Notes: a model not told the origin generated them from the sequence alone. 64,000 nt of DNA from Burkholderia sp. WSM2230 (GCF_000472445.1 NZ_AXAJ01000001.1:930643-994642), one strand, 5' to 3'; shown: positions 17,406 to 26,303, counted from the stretch's first letter. Numbers and translations are program-made.

Positions 17406-18878
17406 CTAATGCGCCGATGCGTGCGCTTGCTCGACGCGTCCGCCCTGCGTCATCGCACTCACAATAACGAAGACGATCACGTTCACGGCCAGCGCAACGA
17501 AGCCAATGTTCACGTCTTTGAGCGCGTCGGGCAGGAAGGGCATCAATTGTCCAATTGTCAGATGCATGGTCGTGGTGATCGCGACCACCGCGACGCCCGC
17601 GACGATGCCGCAGAATGCCCCTTGCTTCGTGGCCCGATTGCGCGGAAAGAGGCTGCAAACCACCGCCGGAAAGAGCTGCGTGACGAAGCTGTAGCCCATC
17701 AGCAGCAACGCGACGATGGTCTCGCCGCCGTGCAGCGTGAAGGCCACCGCGACCAGTGCGACGACCGGCACGAGAACGCGCGCCAGGTTCGCGACGGAGG
17801 CGTCCGATGCATTGCGGTTCACCATGCCGCGATAGACGTCATTGGCGAGCAGCGTCGAGGCCGAGGTGAGGATCATCGAGCCCGGCACCAGCGCCGTGAG
17901 AATGCCGGCCGCGCCTATCACGCCGACGAACCACGGGTCGAAGGTCTGCAACGAAAGGCGGAACAGCGACAGGTCGATGTCGCCGCCTTTGAGCCCCGGC
18001 ACCTTAAGCGTCGCCGCGAATCCCACGAAGAACACGAACAGCAGGATCAATTGATAGAGCGGCAGCACGATCGCATTGCGGCGGAAAATGCGCTCGTCCT
18101 TCGCGGTGAAGATCGAGCCGAATGTGTGCGGCCACATGAAAAACCCAAGCGCCGTGAGCAGCACGGTGGACTGGAACCACGTCACGCTGGAGCCTTTCGC
18201 CGGGAAAGTCAGGAAGCCGGGGCGGGCGGTGTCGATCGCATGGAACATTTCGCCGAGGCTGCCGTAGTAGTGCAGCGGCAGATAAATGCCGAGGAACAGC
18301 ACGATGGCGAGAATCAGCAGGTCTTTTACGACCGAGTTCCATGCGGAGCCGCGCACGCCCGAGACGATCACATATGCGGTGACCACGGCGGCGCCGATCC
18401 AGATAGCGGCCGTCGACGAAATCGCGCCATACGAAGCGGTCGCGACGATAATGCCGAGCCCCTTCAATTGCAGAACCAGATAGGGAATCAGCGCAGCCAC
18501 GCCGACCAGCGCGACGAGCGTACCGAGCGCGGGGCTGTCGTATTTGCGGGTGAAAAAATGCGGCTGGGACACGAGACGCTGCTGCTTCGCAAAACGCCAG
18601 ATGGGCGGCAGCATCCAGTACGACAGGATGTACGCGAGCGTGCCGTACGCGAGAATGTAATAGACAGCCGCGCCTTTGCCGTACGCAAAGCCGCTGCCGC
18701 CGAGGAACGTGAACGTCGTGTAGATTTCCCCGGCCATCAGCAGGAACACGAAGGCGGTGCCGAAGCTGCGGCCGCCTACGGTCCACTGTTCGAGGCTCAT
18801 GTCGTGGCCATGCTTTGCGCGCACACCGAGAAACAGCGCAAACAGCGTAATCGCTGCAATGATGACGAGCGCGCTCAT
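17406..18878 (-). CDS. Sodium:solute symporter (SSS family)
   Basis: A 490-residue inner-membrane transporter with about 13 hydrophobic helices. It uses a sodium (or proton) gradient to import a small organic solute. The family signature is seen around WTVGGRSFGTAFVFLLMAGE and in GSAWNSVVKDLLILAI. The partner small protein (DUF3311) is encoded immediately upstream with a four-base overlap, an arrangement typical of the PanF/YhjB-like SSS branch. Substrate is not deducible; monocarboxylates, pantothenate or amino acids are all possible. An intrinsic terminator follows. Confidence 0.93.
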   Translation of the reverse strand: MSALVIIAAITLFALFLGVRAKHGHDMSLEQWTVGGRSFGTAFVFLLMAGEIYTTFTFLGGSGFAYGKGAAVYYILAYGTLAYILSYWMLPPIWRFAKQQRLVSQPHFFTRKYDSPALGTLVALVGVAALIPYLVLQLKGLGIIVATASYGAISSTAAIWIGAAVVTAYVIVSGVRGSAWNSVVKDLLILAIVLFLGIYLPLHYYGSLGEMFHAIDTARPGFLTFPAKGSSVTWFQSTVLLTALGFFMWPHTFGSIFTAKDERIFRRNAIVLPLYQLILLFVFFVGFAATLKVPGLKGGDIDLSLFRLSLQTFDPWFVGVIGAAGILTALVPGSMILTSASTLLANDVYRGMVNRNASDASVANLARVLVPVVALVAVAFTLHGGETIVALLLMGYSFVTQLFPAVVCSLFPRNRATKQGAFCGIVAGVAVVAITTTMHLTIGQLMPFLPDALKDVNIGFVALAVNVIVFVIVSAMTQGGRVEQAHASAH

Positions 18879-19090
18879 GGGCGGACCTCCTCGCTGTCCG
18901 CGGCAATCTGGCGATTCGACGAGTCAAGACGGTAGACAATCGCCATGATGATCGAACTCAGTACCACCCACGCGACGATCCAGCCCAGCACGAACGGCAT
19001 GCCGAGCACGAGCGGCTCGACGCGATTCACAAACGGAATACCGAGCAGAATGCCGACAAACGGCAGCGCGGCGAGTACACGAAGCAACAT
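18875..19090 (-). CDS. DUF3311 small membrane protein
   Basis: 71 residues with two transmembrane helices (about 5-20 and 29-53) and a short acidic tail. The DUF3311 pattern is IPFVNRVEPLVLGMPFVLGW. It always pairs with SSS-family symporters, as here, where its stop overlaps the symporter start (ATGA). It probably acts as a small accessory subunit (inference from conserved linkage). GAGGAG lies before the ATG. Confidence 0.9.
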   Translation of the reverse strand: MLLRVLAALPFVGILLGIPFVNRVEPLVLGMPFVLGWIVAWVVLSSIIMAIVYRLDSSNRQIAADSEEVRP

Positions 19091-19463
19091 GGGGCAACTC
19101 CTCGAACTGTAAGTACGTTTCGTTGAAAGTGCGGCTTCGCTGGGGACTGTATGCCTGATGCTTGCGTCGCGTAAAGTAGTTCAAAAAAGCTGTAGGCTGG
19201 ATGAAAGTTGCGTGCGCATCGATCTACGCTTCCCGCGCGTGTGCTTGTTGCGTTGCAATCCGCGGTCTTCGCGCCCGGCGCACGCAGCCCATGCGTGGCA
19301 GCCAGACCCTTTTTCGCGGATTTATATCGCGCCGCGATATGATTCTGGCCACGCAAGGCGCGCGGGCTCTTAAGGCGCCGCGCCTCCGGTTCAACTACAC
19401 GGCGCGGCGCGCCCACCGCATGGCAGTCGGCATGTTCGGGGCGCCGCTCGACACGGATCGTAT
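19091..19463. other. 373-base divergent intergenic region
   Basis: Separates the DUF3311/symporter operon (minus) from marC (plus). No gene is seen. Its main feature is a perfect 17-base palindrome at 19324-19340; the flanking sequence is AT-richer near 19300-19345, as expected for a promoter. Confidence 0.5.
19324..19340. promoter_or_regulatory. Perfect 17-base palindrome ATATCGCG-C-CGCGATAT
   Basis: Eight-base perfect arms around one central C, located 124 bases before marC and 234 before DUF3311. Symmetry of this quality is typical of a dimeric repressor site; the regulator is not in the window. Confidence 0.5.
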
Positions 19464-20144
19464 ATGGTCGAAAGTCTGATCTCGGACATTCTGTTCGGCT
19501 TCACCGGGCTGATCAGCATCATCAACCCGATCGGCGTTGCCTTTGTTTTTCTCGACCGTACCGCTTCGTTGACGACGGAGGAACGCACGGCCCTCGCGCG
19601 AAAGATCGCGATCAATGTCGTCTGCGTGCTGCTGGTGGCGTTTTTCATCGGTACGCCGATTCTGCATTTCTTCGGCATTTCGATGGAGGCATTGCGCATC
19701 GGCGGCGGACTGGCGGTCGCGGTGGGCGGCTGGCAAATGCTGAATGCGCCCGACACGCAGCCCGCCGAACAGCCGGGCGTAAAGCGCGTGGACGCGGAAA
19801 ACGCGAAGGCGAGAGCGTTCTTCCCGCTGACGATTCCGTTGACCACTGGCCCCGGTTCCATTGCCACGGCCATTGCGCTGACCGCGAACCGTACGCATAA
19901 GCTCTCCGAGTTCGTGCTGTCGGGCATCGCTTCGGTGGTGATCTCGCTCGCAGTGGCGCTAACCGTCTACCTGGTCTATAGCCGCTCGGTCGTGTTCGCG
20001 CGCTATCTCGGCGCAGAAGGCACCAAGGTGGCAATGCGGGTTTCGTCGTTTCTGCTGTTGTGCATCGGCGTGCAGATCATGCTGACCGGCTTCTCCCAAT
20101 TCCTGATCCCGATTGCGACGATGCAGCCGGCGCCGGGCCGTTGA
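19464..20144 (+). CDS. MarC-family integral membrane protein
   Basis: 226 residues with about six transmembrane helices. MarC proteins (UPF0056) were once linked to multiple antibiotic resistance but have no firmly established function; some act in amino-acid export or stress. Family motifs: FTGLISIINPIGVAFVF near the N-terminus and FPLTIPLTTGPGSIATAI near 125-142. Length matches the family (about 200-230). No Shine-Dalgarno sequence is obvious. It ends 43 bases from the CobT-like gene (convergent); that gap holds two copies of ACGCGTCACGC, 14 bases apart. Confidence 0.9.
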   Translation: MVESLISDILFGFTGLISIINPIGVAFVFLDRTASLTTEERTALARKIAINVVCVLLVAFFIGTPILHFFGISMEALRIGGGLAVAVGGWQMLNAPDTQPAEQPGVKRVDAENAKARAFFPLTIPLTTGPGSIATAIALTANRTHKLSEFVLSGIASVVISLAVALTVYLVYSRSVVFARYLGAEGTKVAMRVSSFLLLCIGVQIMLTGFSQFLIPIATMQPAPGR

Positions 20145-20187
20145 GCGCGTACTCACGCGTCACGCATTACGCGTCACGCGGCGCGGC

Positions 20188-21942
20188 TCACCGCACGAGT
20201 AGCATCGAACTGAGCACCGAAAAGACCGTCGATGGCAATTGCGCAAGACGGCTCACCACCACGTTGTGCGGATAGAAGTCTTCGACGGCATCGGTCAGCA
20301 CGCCGATGCCGACGAGCTCGATACCGCGCTTGCCGATTGCAGCCACACGTTCGCGCAGGTCGCTGCGCAGCACCTGCGGGTCGCCGTCGCCGGTCGAGGG
20401 GTAGCCGTCCGACAACACCATCAGGATGCGCCGCCCCGCCGGATGGTCGGCGAGCCGCGCGGCGGCCCAGGCAAGCGCCTCGCCGTCCGGGTTTTCGTAA
20501 CCGCAGTCGATCGCGGCAATGCCGCTCATGTCGGTCGCGCCAAAGCGCTTGTATACCTTGAGGTCGAGCCGTTCGACGAAGCGGTTGTAGCGCCGCAGAT
20601 CGGCGCCGTCTGCGCGCTGCCGTTCGTAGAGCTGCTGCATCGGCGCCGATTCGAGCGAGCAGTAGCCGAGCACTTCGCAATCGAACGACAACTGCGTGAG
20701 CGCGTCGCACAATGCGCTTGCGCAGAGCCGCGCGAGCTCGATCTTGCGGCCCGCCATCGAACCGCTGCGGTCGATCAGCAGCGTGACGGCAACGTCGCGG
20801 CCCTTGGACGGCCGCTGCGTGCGAAACGGCGTGCGATAGCCCGGCGAAGTCGCGAGCCGCGCGAGCGCCGTGCGGTCCAGCTCGCCGCGCTCCTGCTCGC
20901 GGCGCCAGCGGATGCGCTCGTCCGCACTCAGTGCGCGCTCAAGTTTGTCCTTCAGCGGTGCGGTGTCCGCGCGCGCCTGGGCCCGCAACGCGCGCCACGC
21001 GGCACTGTCGCCCTGACCCGTGAGATCGGCGATTTCATCGAACTCGGTGGCGAGCGGAATCGACAACTGGGGCCGCGCGAAGCCGGGCCGCGCGCTTGCC
21101 GCGTCGTGTGAGTCGGTAGACGGATGCTGCGCGCCGGCCAGCGTTTGAGCCATGCCCACTGCGTTTTCTGCCTGCGAGTCTGAGCTCATGGCGGATGGCG
21201 GCGAGGGTGCGTTGTCGTTCGCAGTGTTGTCGTGATTCAGCGCCGCATCGTCGAATGGGGCAGACGATGCCGCCGTGTCCGTTTCGATATCTTCGACGGG
21301 GCCCGCTGTGAAGCTCATCGTGTTGACGTCGCCCGCCGACAAGGCACGGACGCGTGCCACCAGTGCTTGGGCCGCCTCGATGCTTTGCGCGCTCGAACGG
21401 CTCGCGCGAGCCTGCACGAGGATGTCGTGAGCCGCGTGCAGGGCCGCCAGCAGCGAGTGGCTTGCTTCCGAGGCGTCCGCTTGTTCGTCCCAAAGCGCAC
21501 GCTCGACAAGCCACGCGAGCCGGTCACGCCACCGCAGTTTCGGCCAACGCTGCCTCGCGCGTTCGGCGGCATGCAGACGCAGCTTGCCGATGAACCAGCG
21601 CGCCCCCGGATATTCGTCGAGCAGTTGGCCACACACGCGGCGGTCGTCGATCACTTGCGCGAGGCTGGCCGTGACGCCTCGCGGCAAGGCGTCGAGTTGC
21701 GCGAGCGACGCATGCTTTGCTCGCGCCACGAGCAGGTCGAGGTAACCGATCAGCACGTCACGCTCGACGCCGCCGTCCAGCGCATAGTCGGGTATCACGA
21801 TGCGGCCTGGCTCGACGCGCGGGCCGTCGGGGCTGAACACCACGGCCACGCCATACTGTCCGGTCAGCACCCGCGCGATCTTGCCGAGTGTCGATTCGAA
21901 TGCGAAGCCGCGCGCGTCAGCCATTGCATGCCGGGCGTTCAT
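20188..21942 (-). CDS. CobT-like VWA-domain protein
   Basis: About 584 residues. The C-terminal third (about 375-584) is a von Willebrand A domain with a MIDAS motif DRSGSMAG (near residue 387) and a later LSDGYPSTGDGD. The middle (about 210-300) is an acidic low-complexity spacer, as in cobaltochelatase CobT. The N-terminal part resembles CobT (PDYALDGGVERDVLIGYLDLL). Classical CobT works with the AAA+ CobS and the large CobN to insert cobalt into a corrin ring. The CobS-like partner is directly upstream, but neither cobN nor other cobalamin genes are visible. A specialised AAA+/VWA chaperone role for another metalloprotein is an alternative. Start at 21942 gives a 7-base gap after cobS-like; 21924 is also possible. 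Confidence 0.83.
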   Translation of the reverse strand: MNARHAMADARGFAFESTLGKIARVLTGQYGVAVVFSPDGPRVEPGRIVIPDYALDGGVERDVLIGYLDLLVARAKHASLAQLDALPRGVTASLAQVIDDRRVCGQLLDEYPGARWFIGKLRLHAAERARQRWPKLRWRDRLAWLVERALWDEQADASEASHSLLAALHAAHDILVQARASRSSAQSIEAAQALVARVRALSAGDVNTMSFTAGPVEDIETDTAASSAPFDDAALNHDNTANDNAPSPPSAMSSDSQAENAVGMAQTLAGAQHPSTDSHDAASARPGFARPQLSIPLATEFDEIADLTGQGDSAAWRALRAQARADTAPLKDKLERALSADERIRWRREQERGELDRTALARLATSPGYRTPFRTQRPSKGRDVAVTLLIDRSGSMAGRKIELARLCASALCDALTQLSFDCEVLGYCSLESAPMQQLYERQRADGADLRRYNRFVERLDLKVYKRFGATDMSGIAAIDCGYENPDGEALAWAAARLADHPAGRRILMVLSDGYPSTGDGDPQVLRSDLRERVAAIGKRGIELVGIGVLTDAVEDFYPHNVVVSRLAQLPSTVFSVLSSMLLVR

Positions 21943-21949
21943 GAGTGCG

Positions 21950-23182
21950 TCAGCCCGCCGGTGCAATGTGATGGCGGATGATTCCGCGAATCAGCGCCGC
22001 ATCCTCGGGGCTGACTTTCGCGTAGATAGCGGGGCCGGCGGCGCGCTCCGGGTCGCCGGTGCGCAGCATCAGCTCGGCCCAGTCGAGCAGGCGCCGCGTG
22101 GAGAACGCGCTCGACAGGTCCTCGCGCGCGAAGGCCGCGCGGCAGTCCGCGGCAATCGCGGCGAGCGTGGCAGCAAGCGGGCGGGACATGTGCGGCGCCA
22201 GCGTGCGCATGAGCACGTCGGTTTCCTCGGCGGGCGACAGGTAGTCGAGGAGATACACGCGCCAGCGGTCGAGAAACGCCTCGTTCATCAGATTCGCGCC
22301 CTGGTACAGATGGCGGAACTGGCTCATTGCGCCCACCGCGTTGGCGGTCGCAAAGAGCCGGAAAGAGGCATGCGGCGCGACGATCTCATTACCCTTTTCC
22401 TTCAGTACGAGACGGCCGTGCGGTTCGAGCACCGCGGTCAGCGCCGCGAGAATCGACGGCTCGGCAAAATCGATTTCGTCGACGATCAGCCAGTGGCCTT
22501 CGCGCATCGCGGTGGGTAACACGCCGTCGACCCACAGCGTTTCGCCGCCCTTGACCGTCCAGAAGCCGACAAAGTCGCCCACTGTTGTCTGGCCGTTCAT
22601 ATTGGATCGCAGCACGCCGTGATGCGAGCGCGCGGCGACCTGCTCGATCAGGCTGGTTTTGCCCGCGCCCGTGTGCCCGATCAGCATGACGCGCCGGTTT
22701 TCCACGATATCTTCGAGAATGTCGTTAAAGCGTGCCGAAAACAGATACGCCGGGTTGAAGCGCGGCACGAGCGGACCGCCGGCGCCGCAAGGCACTTCGA
22801 TATCGCCGATCGGAACCGTCGTCGCATCAGATGGCGTCTTGCCTTGCCGCGTCGCGCGCGCGTGCGCTGCAGCGCGGTGCAGGTGCGGCATGAAGTTGTC
22901 GCGGTCGCATGAGGGCGCGGCGTCTATGGAGTTGTTGGCGGCTTGCAGCGCGAAACCCTCGCGGCGCCATTTCTTCAGCTTGGCGCGCAGGTTCTCGGCG
23001 TCGACCACCAGGTCCATGTCGACGGCGCCATGCCGACCGCCGTCGTCGACACCGTGTTCAAGCCGGTAGGTCTCGGGCCGGTCCGCGACGCTCACGCGCC
23101 ACCACTCCGCGGCGCTTTCAGTCATGCGTCGATAGAGGCCAAGGTATTCTTCTTCGATCAGATCGGGCGTATTCATCGGCAT
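21950..23182 (-). CDS. CobS-like AAA+ ATPase (MoxR clade)
   Basis: About 410 residues. Walker A GHTGAGKTS is at 169-177 and Walker B LIVDEID at 232-238. The sensor region FRLFATANAVG and a later C-terminal helical lid are present. It belongs to the CobS/MoxR group that powers remodelling of a VWA partner and its client. It is translationally close to the CobT-like gene and must act with it. The N-terminal 110 residues are non-ATPase and may recruit the client. The start is uncertain: ATG 23182, ATG 23176 or GTG 23206. A porin lies upstream on the opposite strand. Confidence 0.85.
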   Translation of the reverse strand: MPMNTPDLIEEEYLGLYRRMTESAAEWWRVSVADRPETYRLEHGVDDGGRHGAVDMDLVVDAENLRAKLKKWRREGFALQAANNSIDAAPSCDRDNFMPHLHRAAAHARATRQGKTPSDATTVPIGDIEVPCGAGGPLVPRFNPAYLFSARFNDILEDIVENRRVMLIGHTGAGKTSLIEQVAARSHHGVLRSNMNGQTTVGDFVGFWTVKGGETLWVDGVLPTAMREGHWLIVDEIDFAEPSILAALTAVLEPHGRLVLKEKGNEIVAPHASFRLFATANAVGAMSQFRHLYQGANLMNEAFLDRWRVYLLDYLSPAEETDVLMRTLAPHMSRPLAATLAAIAADCRAAFAREDLSSAFSTRRLLDWAELMLRTGDPERAAGPAIYAKVSPEDAALIRGIIRHHIAPAG

Positions 23183-23418
23183 TCTGCGGGGAAATGGGTC
23201 CGTCACGAGTCCGGCAGGATAACCAGCCTGGCTCGTGCCGATTGACCGGCTATCTTAACTTGGCCGGCTTTGGAGGCACCGAACTGAGCGACGGCGCGAA
23301 GTCGAGTGCGGACCTCGCAAGAAACTATTGCGCAAAACGGATAGTGGCCGTAGCGAGCATCGCCTATAGTTCGGCGGCAATGCGTGCAGTTCGCTTTGCG
23401 TCTGCTGTGCCCATACCG

Positions 23419-23454
23419 CGTCACAAGAAAGCGCATAAGAAAACGTCACAAGAA
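23419..23454 (+). repeat. Two copies of CGTCACAAGAA in the porin leader
   Basis: An exact 11-base direct repeat at 23419-23429 and 23444-23454, 25 bases start-to-start, ending 14 bases before the porin ATG. It lies where a promoter, operator or 5' UTR element would be. Confidence 0.5.
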
Positions 23455-23468
23455 CGGATGGCGAGACA

Positions 23469-24575
23469 ATGAGACTACACACAAAACTGGTGGCCGCACT
23501 CGCGTTGGCAAGCCCGCTCGCCTATGGCCAAACGAGCGTGACGCTCTATGGCCGCCTCGATGCCGGCATCGAATACATGAATCACATCAACAACGGCGCG
23601 GGCGGGAGTTCGAGCCGCTGGCGCGCCGAAGGCGGCGACTGGGGCACCAGCATGCTGGGCCTGAAAGGCAGTGAGGATCTGGGCGGCGGACTCAAGGGGA
23701 TCTTCAACCTCGAAACCGGCCTGCAGGTGATGGACGGCACGACGAGCGGCGGACGGCTGTGGTCGCGCCGCGCGTTCGTGGGACTCAGCAGCCAGCAATG
23801 GGGCACGCTGCAAGCGGGCCGCAATCTGTTCATCGACAGCGACGGCGTGTGGGAATTCGATCCCTTCGTGCAGCAGGCGTTTTCGTCGGCGTCGCTCGTG
23901 CGCGGACGGAACTGGCAGCAGACCAGCAATAACGTCGAATATCACAGCCCGGTGTTCTGGGGCTTCGACGTGCAGGCGCAATACGCATTCGGCAATCAAC
24001 CCGGCGCGTTCAACAGCGGCGCGAGCGGCGAATTCGGCCGCTCGGACGGCATCATGCTGACCTATCATTCGCAACTCTTCGACGTACGCGGCATTTACGA
24101 CGAACTGCGCGACAGCAATGGACGTTTCTCGAACATCTTCCAGAGTTCGCGTGAATACTTCGTCGGTGCCAATGTGCATTTCGATGCGGTGAAGATTCAG
24201 GGCGCCTATACCCATTACTCGGCACCGGATTCGCCGGCCGGCGTTGCCGATACCGCGGACCACTACTGGCTCGGCGCTACCTACAACTTCCAGCCGCGCT
24301 GGGCCGTCACCGCGGGCGGCTACTACGTGAAGGTCGGCGACGGCGCGGGCGACTCCGCGCACGATCCCTCCGGGCACGCCATGATGTACGTGCTCGGCAC
24401 CACCTATAACCTCTCGAGGCGCACCTTCCTTTACGGCACCGTGGGCTACGTGCGCAACAGCGGCAACGCGAATTTTTCGCTGCAGGCGTCGCCGCGCGAC
24501 TCGTCGAGCAACACGAGCCCGCTCGTCGGCGAATCGCAGACGGGCGCTTACGTCGGCATGCTGCATCAGTTCTGA
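23469..24575 (+). CDS. Gram-negative outer-membrane porin (Burkholderia/Neisseria type)
   Basis: A 368-residue trimeric beta-barrel porin allowing diffusion of small solutes. The signal peptide ends after LAYG (residue 20), and the mature protein starts QTSVTLYGRLDAGIEY, the family hallmark. The motif GSEDLGGGLKGIFNLETG (about 73-90) marks the first barrel strands. The constriction-loop region follows, and the last residues, GMLHQF, end in the terminal Phe needed for barrel assembly. Length and strand alternation are normal. The leader carries a duplicated 11-base element that may control expression. Confidence 0.95.
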   Translation: MRLHTKLVAALALASPLAYGQTSVTLYGRLDAGIEYMNHINNGAGGSSSRWRAEGGDWGTSMLGLKGSEDLGGGLKGIFNLETGLQVMDGTTSGGRLWSRRAFVGLSSQQWGTLQAGRNLFIDSDGVWEFDPFVQQAFSSASLVRGRNWQQTSNNVEYHSPVFWGFDVQAQYAFGNQPGAFNSGASGEFGRSDGIMLTYHSQLFDVRGIYDELRDSNGRFSNIFQSSREYFVGANVHFDAVKIQGAYTHYSAPDSPAGVADTADHYWLGATYNFQPRWAVTAGGYYVKVGDGAGDSAHDPSGHAMMYVLGTTYNLSRRTFLYGTVGYVRNSGNANFSLQASPRDSSSNTSPLVGESQTGAYVGMLHQF

Positions 24576-24664
24576 TTCGCGAGGCGCCGGTTTAAGCGGC
24601 GCGATTGCTAACGCGCGAGGCGGCCTCGCACCTCGGTCCGCGCGAGCCTCACGCCAATTGCGAG

Positions 24665-24880
24665 TCAGTGGCACGCGCGCCGCAGTGCACGCACCGGCGG
24701 CGGCTTCGCAGGCGGGTCGCCTTCGGGCGCGCCGGGCGGCGCACCGCCCGGGTCGTCATCCGGCGCGGGCGGCGGATCGGGATCGATGTTCGGGGCCGGC
24801 GGCTTCTCCGGGTCGATCTCAGGCGGCGTCGGCGTATGCATCACGCGAGGCGCTGCGTCGTGAGCGTGTGACAGGGTCAT
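24665..24880 (-). CDS. Small proline/aspartate-rich protein
   Basis: 71 residues, about a third proline, with acidic repeats (DPEKPP, DPDPPPAPDDDP) and a basic C-terminus. An excellent GGAGGTAACG ribosome site precedes the ATG and fixes this start over a longer upstream frame. It has no signal peptide or membrane segment and is likely disordered. I recall similar short proteins in Burkholderiaceae, without known function. It is the first of a group of very small genes up to 26474. Confidence 0.7.
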   Translation of the reverse strand: MTLSHAHDAAPRVMHTPTPPEIDPEKPPAPNIDPDPPPAPDDDPGGAPPGAPEGDPPAKPPPVRALRRACH

Positions 24881-25097
24881 CGTTACCTCCACCTGCTTCT
24901 GTTTCTGCTGCTGTTTCTGTCGTTCCTTACTGCGCGCAATGCGCATGCCCCTTGTTTCCTTCATCGCCTTTCGCGTAGCGGCTTCCGCACGTGGAACGGT
25001 CGTTGCTCTGTTCGATCACGCGCAATGCACGTGGCATTGCGCGCACAGCTTGGGGTGCTTCGTCGAGCACCGCGAATACAGGGACAGGGAAACACAA

Positions 25098-25343
25098 ATG
25101 GCGCGACACAAGGCCGACGTTGCTGACGATGAGTTCGAGATTTTCGCCAGCTATCACGGAACAGGCGACGGCCGTTATGTAGGTGGACTGAAGGTCCTCC
25201 GCAAAGCGGACAGGAGGATTCTCTTTCCGTTCGACGGTGCGCCGGAGATCGGTCCATACGAGACGGCCGATGAAGCGCGCCGCGCCGCCATCGAGTATGG
25301 CAAGCAGATCGTGGCGGCCGATCGCGCTTCGCCGGAAAAGTGA
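25098..25343 (+). CDS. Small DUF6723-like protein
   Basis: 81 residues. The core reads DEFEIFASYHGTGDGRYVGGL then PFDGAPEIGPYETADEAR, a compact alpha/beta pattern seen in short Burkholderiaceae hypotheticals, which I link tentatively to DUF6723. The ATG has AGGGA upstream, and a longer upstream frame lacks conservation-like composition. It has no signal peptide. It faces the 78-residue gene across a strong inverted repeat. Confidence 0.7.
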   Translation: MARHKADVADDEFEIFASYHGTGDGRYVGGLKVLRKADRRILFPFDGAPEIGPYETADEARRAAIEYGKQIVAADRASPEK

Positions 25344-25370
25344 TGACGGCGGGCTCGCAACCTCGAGCGC

Positions 25371-25440
25371 GGCGCGCTCGCGCGCCACATCCAGGCGACG
25401 CGCTGACGTGCAACATCCAGGGGCGGCGCGCGAGCGCGCC
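25371..25440. repeat. Perfect 16-base inverted repeat between convergent genes
   Basis: GGCGCGCTCGCGCGCC at 25371-25386 and its exact reverse complement at 25425-25440, separated by 38 bases. The loop contains ACATCCAGG twice. The right arm touches the stop codon of the minus-strand gene. There is no T tract; it probably acts as a bidirectional mRNA end or protection structure. Confidence 0.75.
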
Positions 25441-25677
25441 TCAGGGCATCCCGCCGAGCGACGGCGAAATCGTGCTGCCGCGATCCGGATCGTCGGGATG
25501 TTCGTCGGGCACCGTGGGACGTGCCGAGAGCGGCGGATGGCTGCGATAGCAGGCGTCGATGGAATCGTTCACTACGCACTGTGCGAACGCGTCGGCATCG
25601 CTCTTTTGGGCGAACGTGTAAAGGGTTCGTTCGACTTGCACTTCCGTATCGGATACGCGAATGGTCGTGACAGGCAT
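25441..25677 (-). CDS. Small hypothetical protein, 78 residues
   Basis: The N-terminal half is a regular beta/alpha pattern (TTIRVSDTEVQVERTLYTF, then KSDADAFAQCVVNDSIDACY). The C-terminal half is Pro/Asp-rich (PDEHPDDPDRGS). AAAGGAG lies eight bases before the ATG. It is cytoplasmic and of unknown function. Codon use agrees with the neighbours, and it forms part of the small-protein cluster. The two Cys residues might form a disulphide. Confidence 0.65.
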   Translation of the reverse strand: MPVTTIRVSDTEVQVERTLYTFAQKSDADAFAQCVVNDSIDACYRSHPPLSARPTVPDEHPDDPDRGSTISPSLGGMP

Positions 25678-25942
25678 GAGGCGCTCCTTTTTACAAAGAT
25701 GATTCCGAAGCTTCAGCGTTGATCACGCAATGGACGTGCCCAATGGATGCTCAATGCGTACTCAATGCGTGTGCGTGCGCGAATGCATGCCTGACGCGTG
25801 CGCGAAGCGTGCCGAAGGCATCAGCTAACCACGCGCAAATGAAGACCTGAGCACGGCAGTTGCAAGGCCACAAGGCAAGCTTCATCGGTTGGGGTCCATA
25901 TGTTGCTGCGACACAGGAGTAGCCGATAAAAGGAGAGCCACT

Positions 25943-26275
25943 ATGCAGCCCGGAATGCAGCCCGAATCGCACGCCGAGACAAAGCCCGACACACAACCTC
26001 ACACACAGTCGAACCAGCAGCCCGACACCCCACGCGCGAATGCCGATGCTCCCGAACCGACACCGGAAGTCAAAGCGCGCAACCAGCCGAGCGGCGCGCA
26101 CTACGTCGAGCCGAGTCCACTGGGCATCGAGTCGGTCGTGCAGACCGGCGTCGATCAACAGACGAATCCGCCGCGCTCGAACCAGCACCCCGAGCAGACC
26201 GCAGAGGTTCCGCTCGGCACTGGCGCGCATGCGGAGCCGGCGGGCGGCGGGGGGCGGGCGTCGCACAAGAACTGA
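25943..26275 (+). CDS. Small Pro/Gln/Thr-rich hydrophilic protein
   Basis: 110 residues, strongly hydrophilic and probably disordered, with repeated Gln-Pro and Thr-Pro steps (HAETKPDTQPHTQSNQQ) and a Gly-rich end. AAAGGAGAG precedes the ATG by about five bases and separates it from a longer upstream frame. The composition resembles stress-induced hydrophilic proteins, but I do not recognise a family. It is followed 28 bases later by the zinc-finger protein on the same strand, so the two are probably co-transcribed. Confidence 0.6.
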   Translation: MQPGMQPESHAETKPDTQPHTQSNQQPDTPRANADAPEPTPEVKARNQPSGAHYVEPSPLGIESVVQTGVDQQTNPPRSNQHPEQTAEVPLGTGAHAEPAGGGGRASHKN

Positions 26276-26303
26276 TCGCGTCAAACACCAAACGGAGAGA
26301 CAT

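Noticed and set aside
20155..20179. Two copies of ACGCGTCACGC between marC and the CobT-like gene
   Set aside because: Only two short copies in a 43-base convergent gap; could arise by chance slippage.
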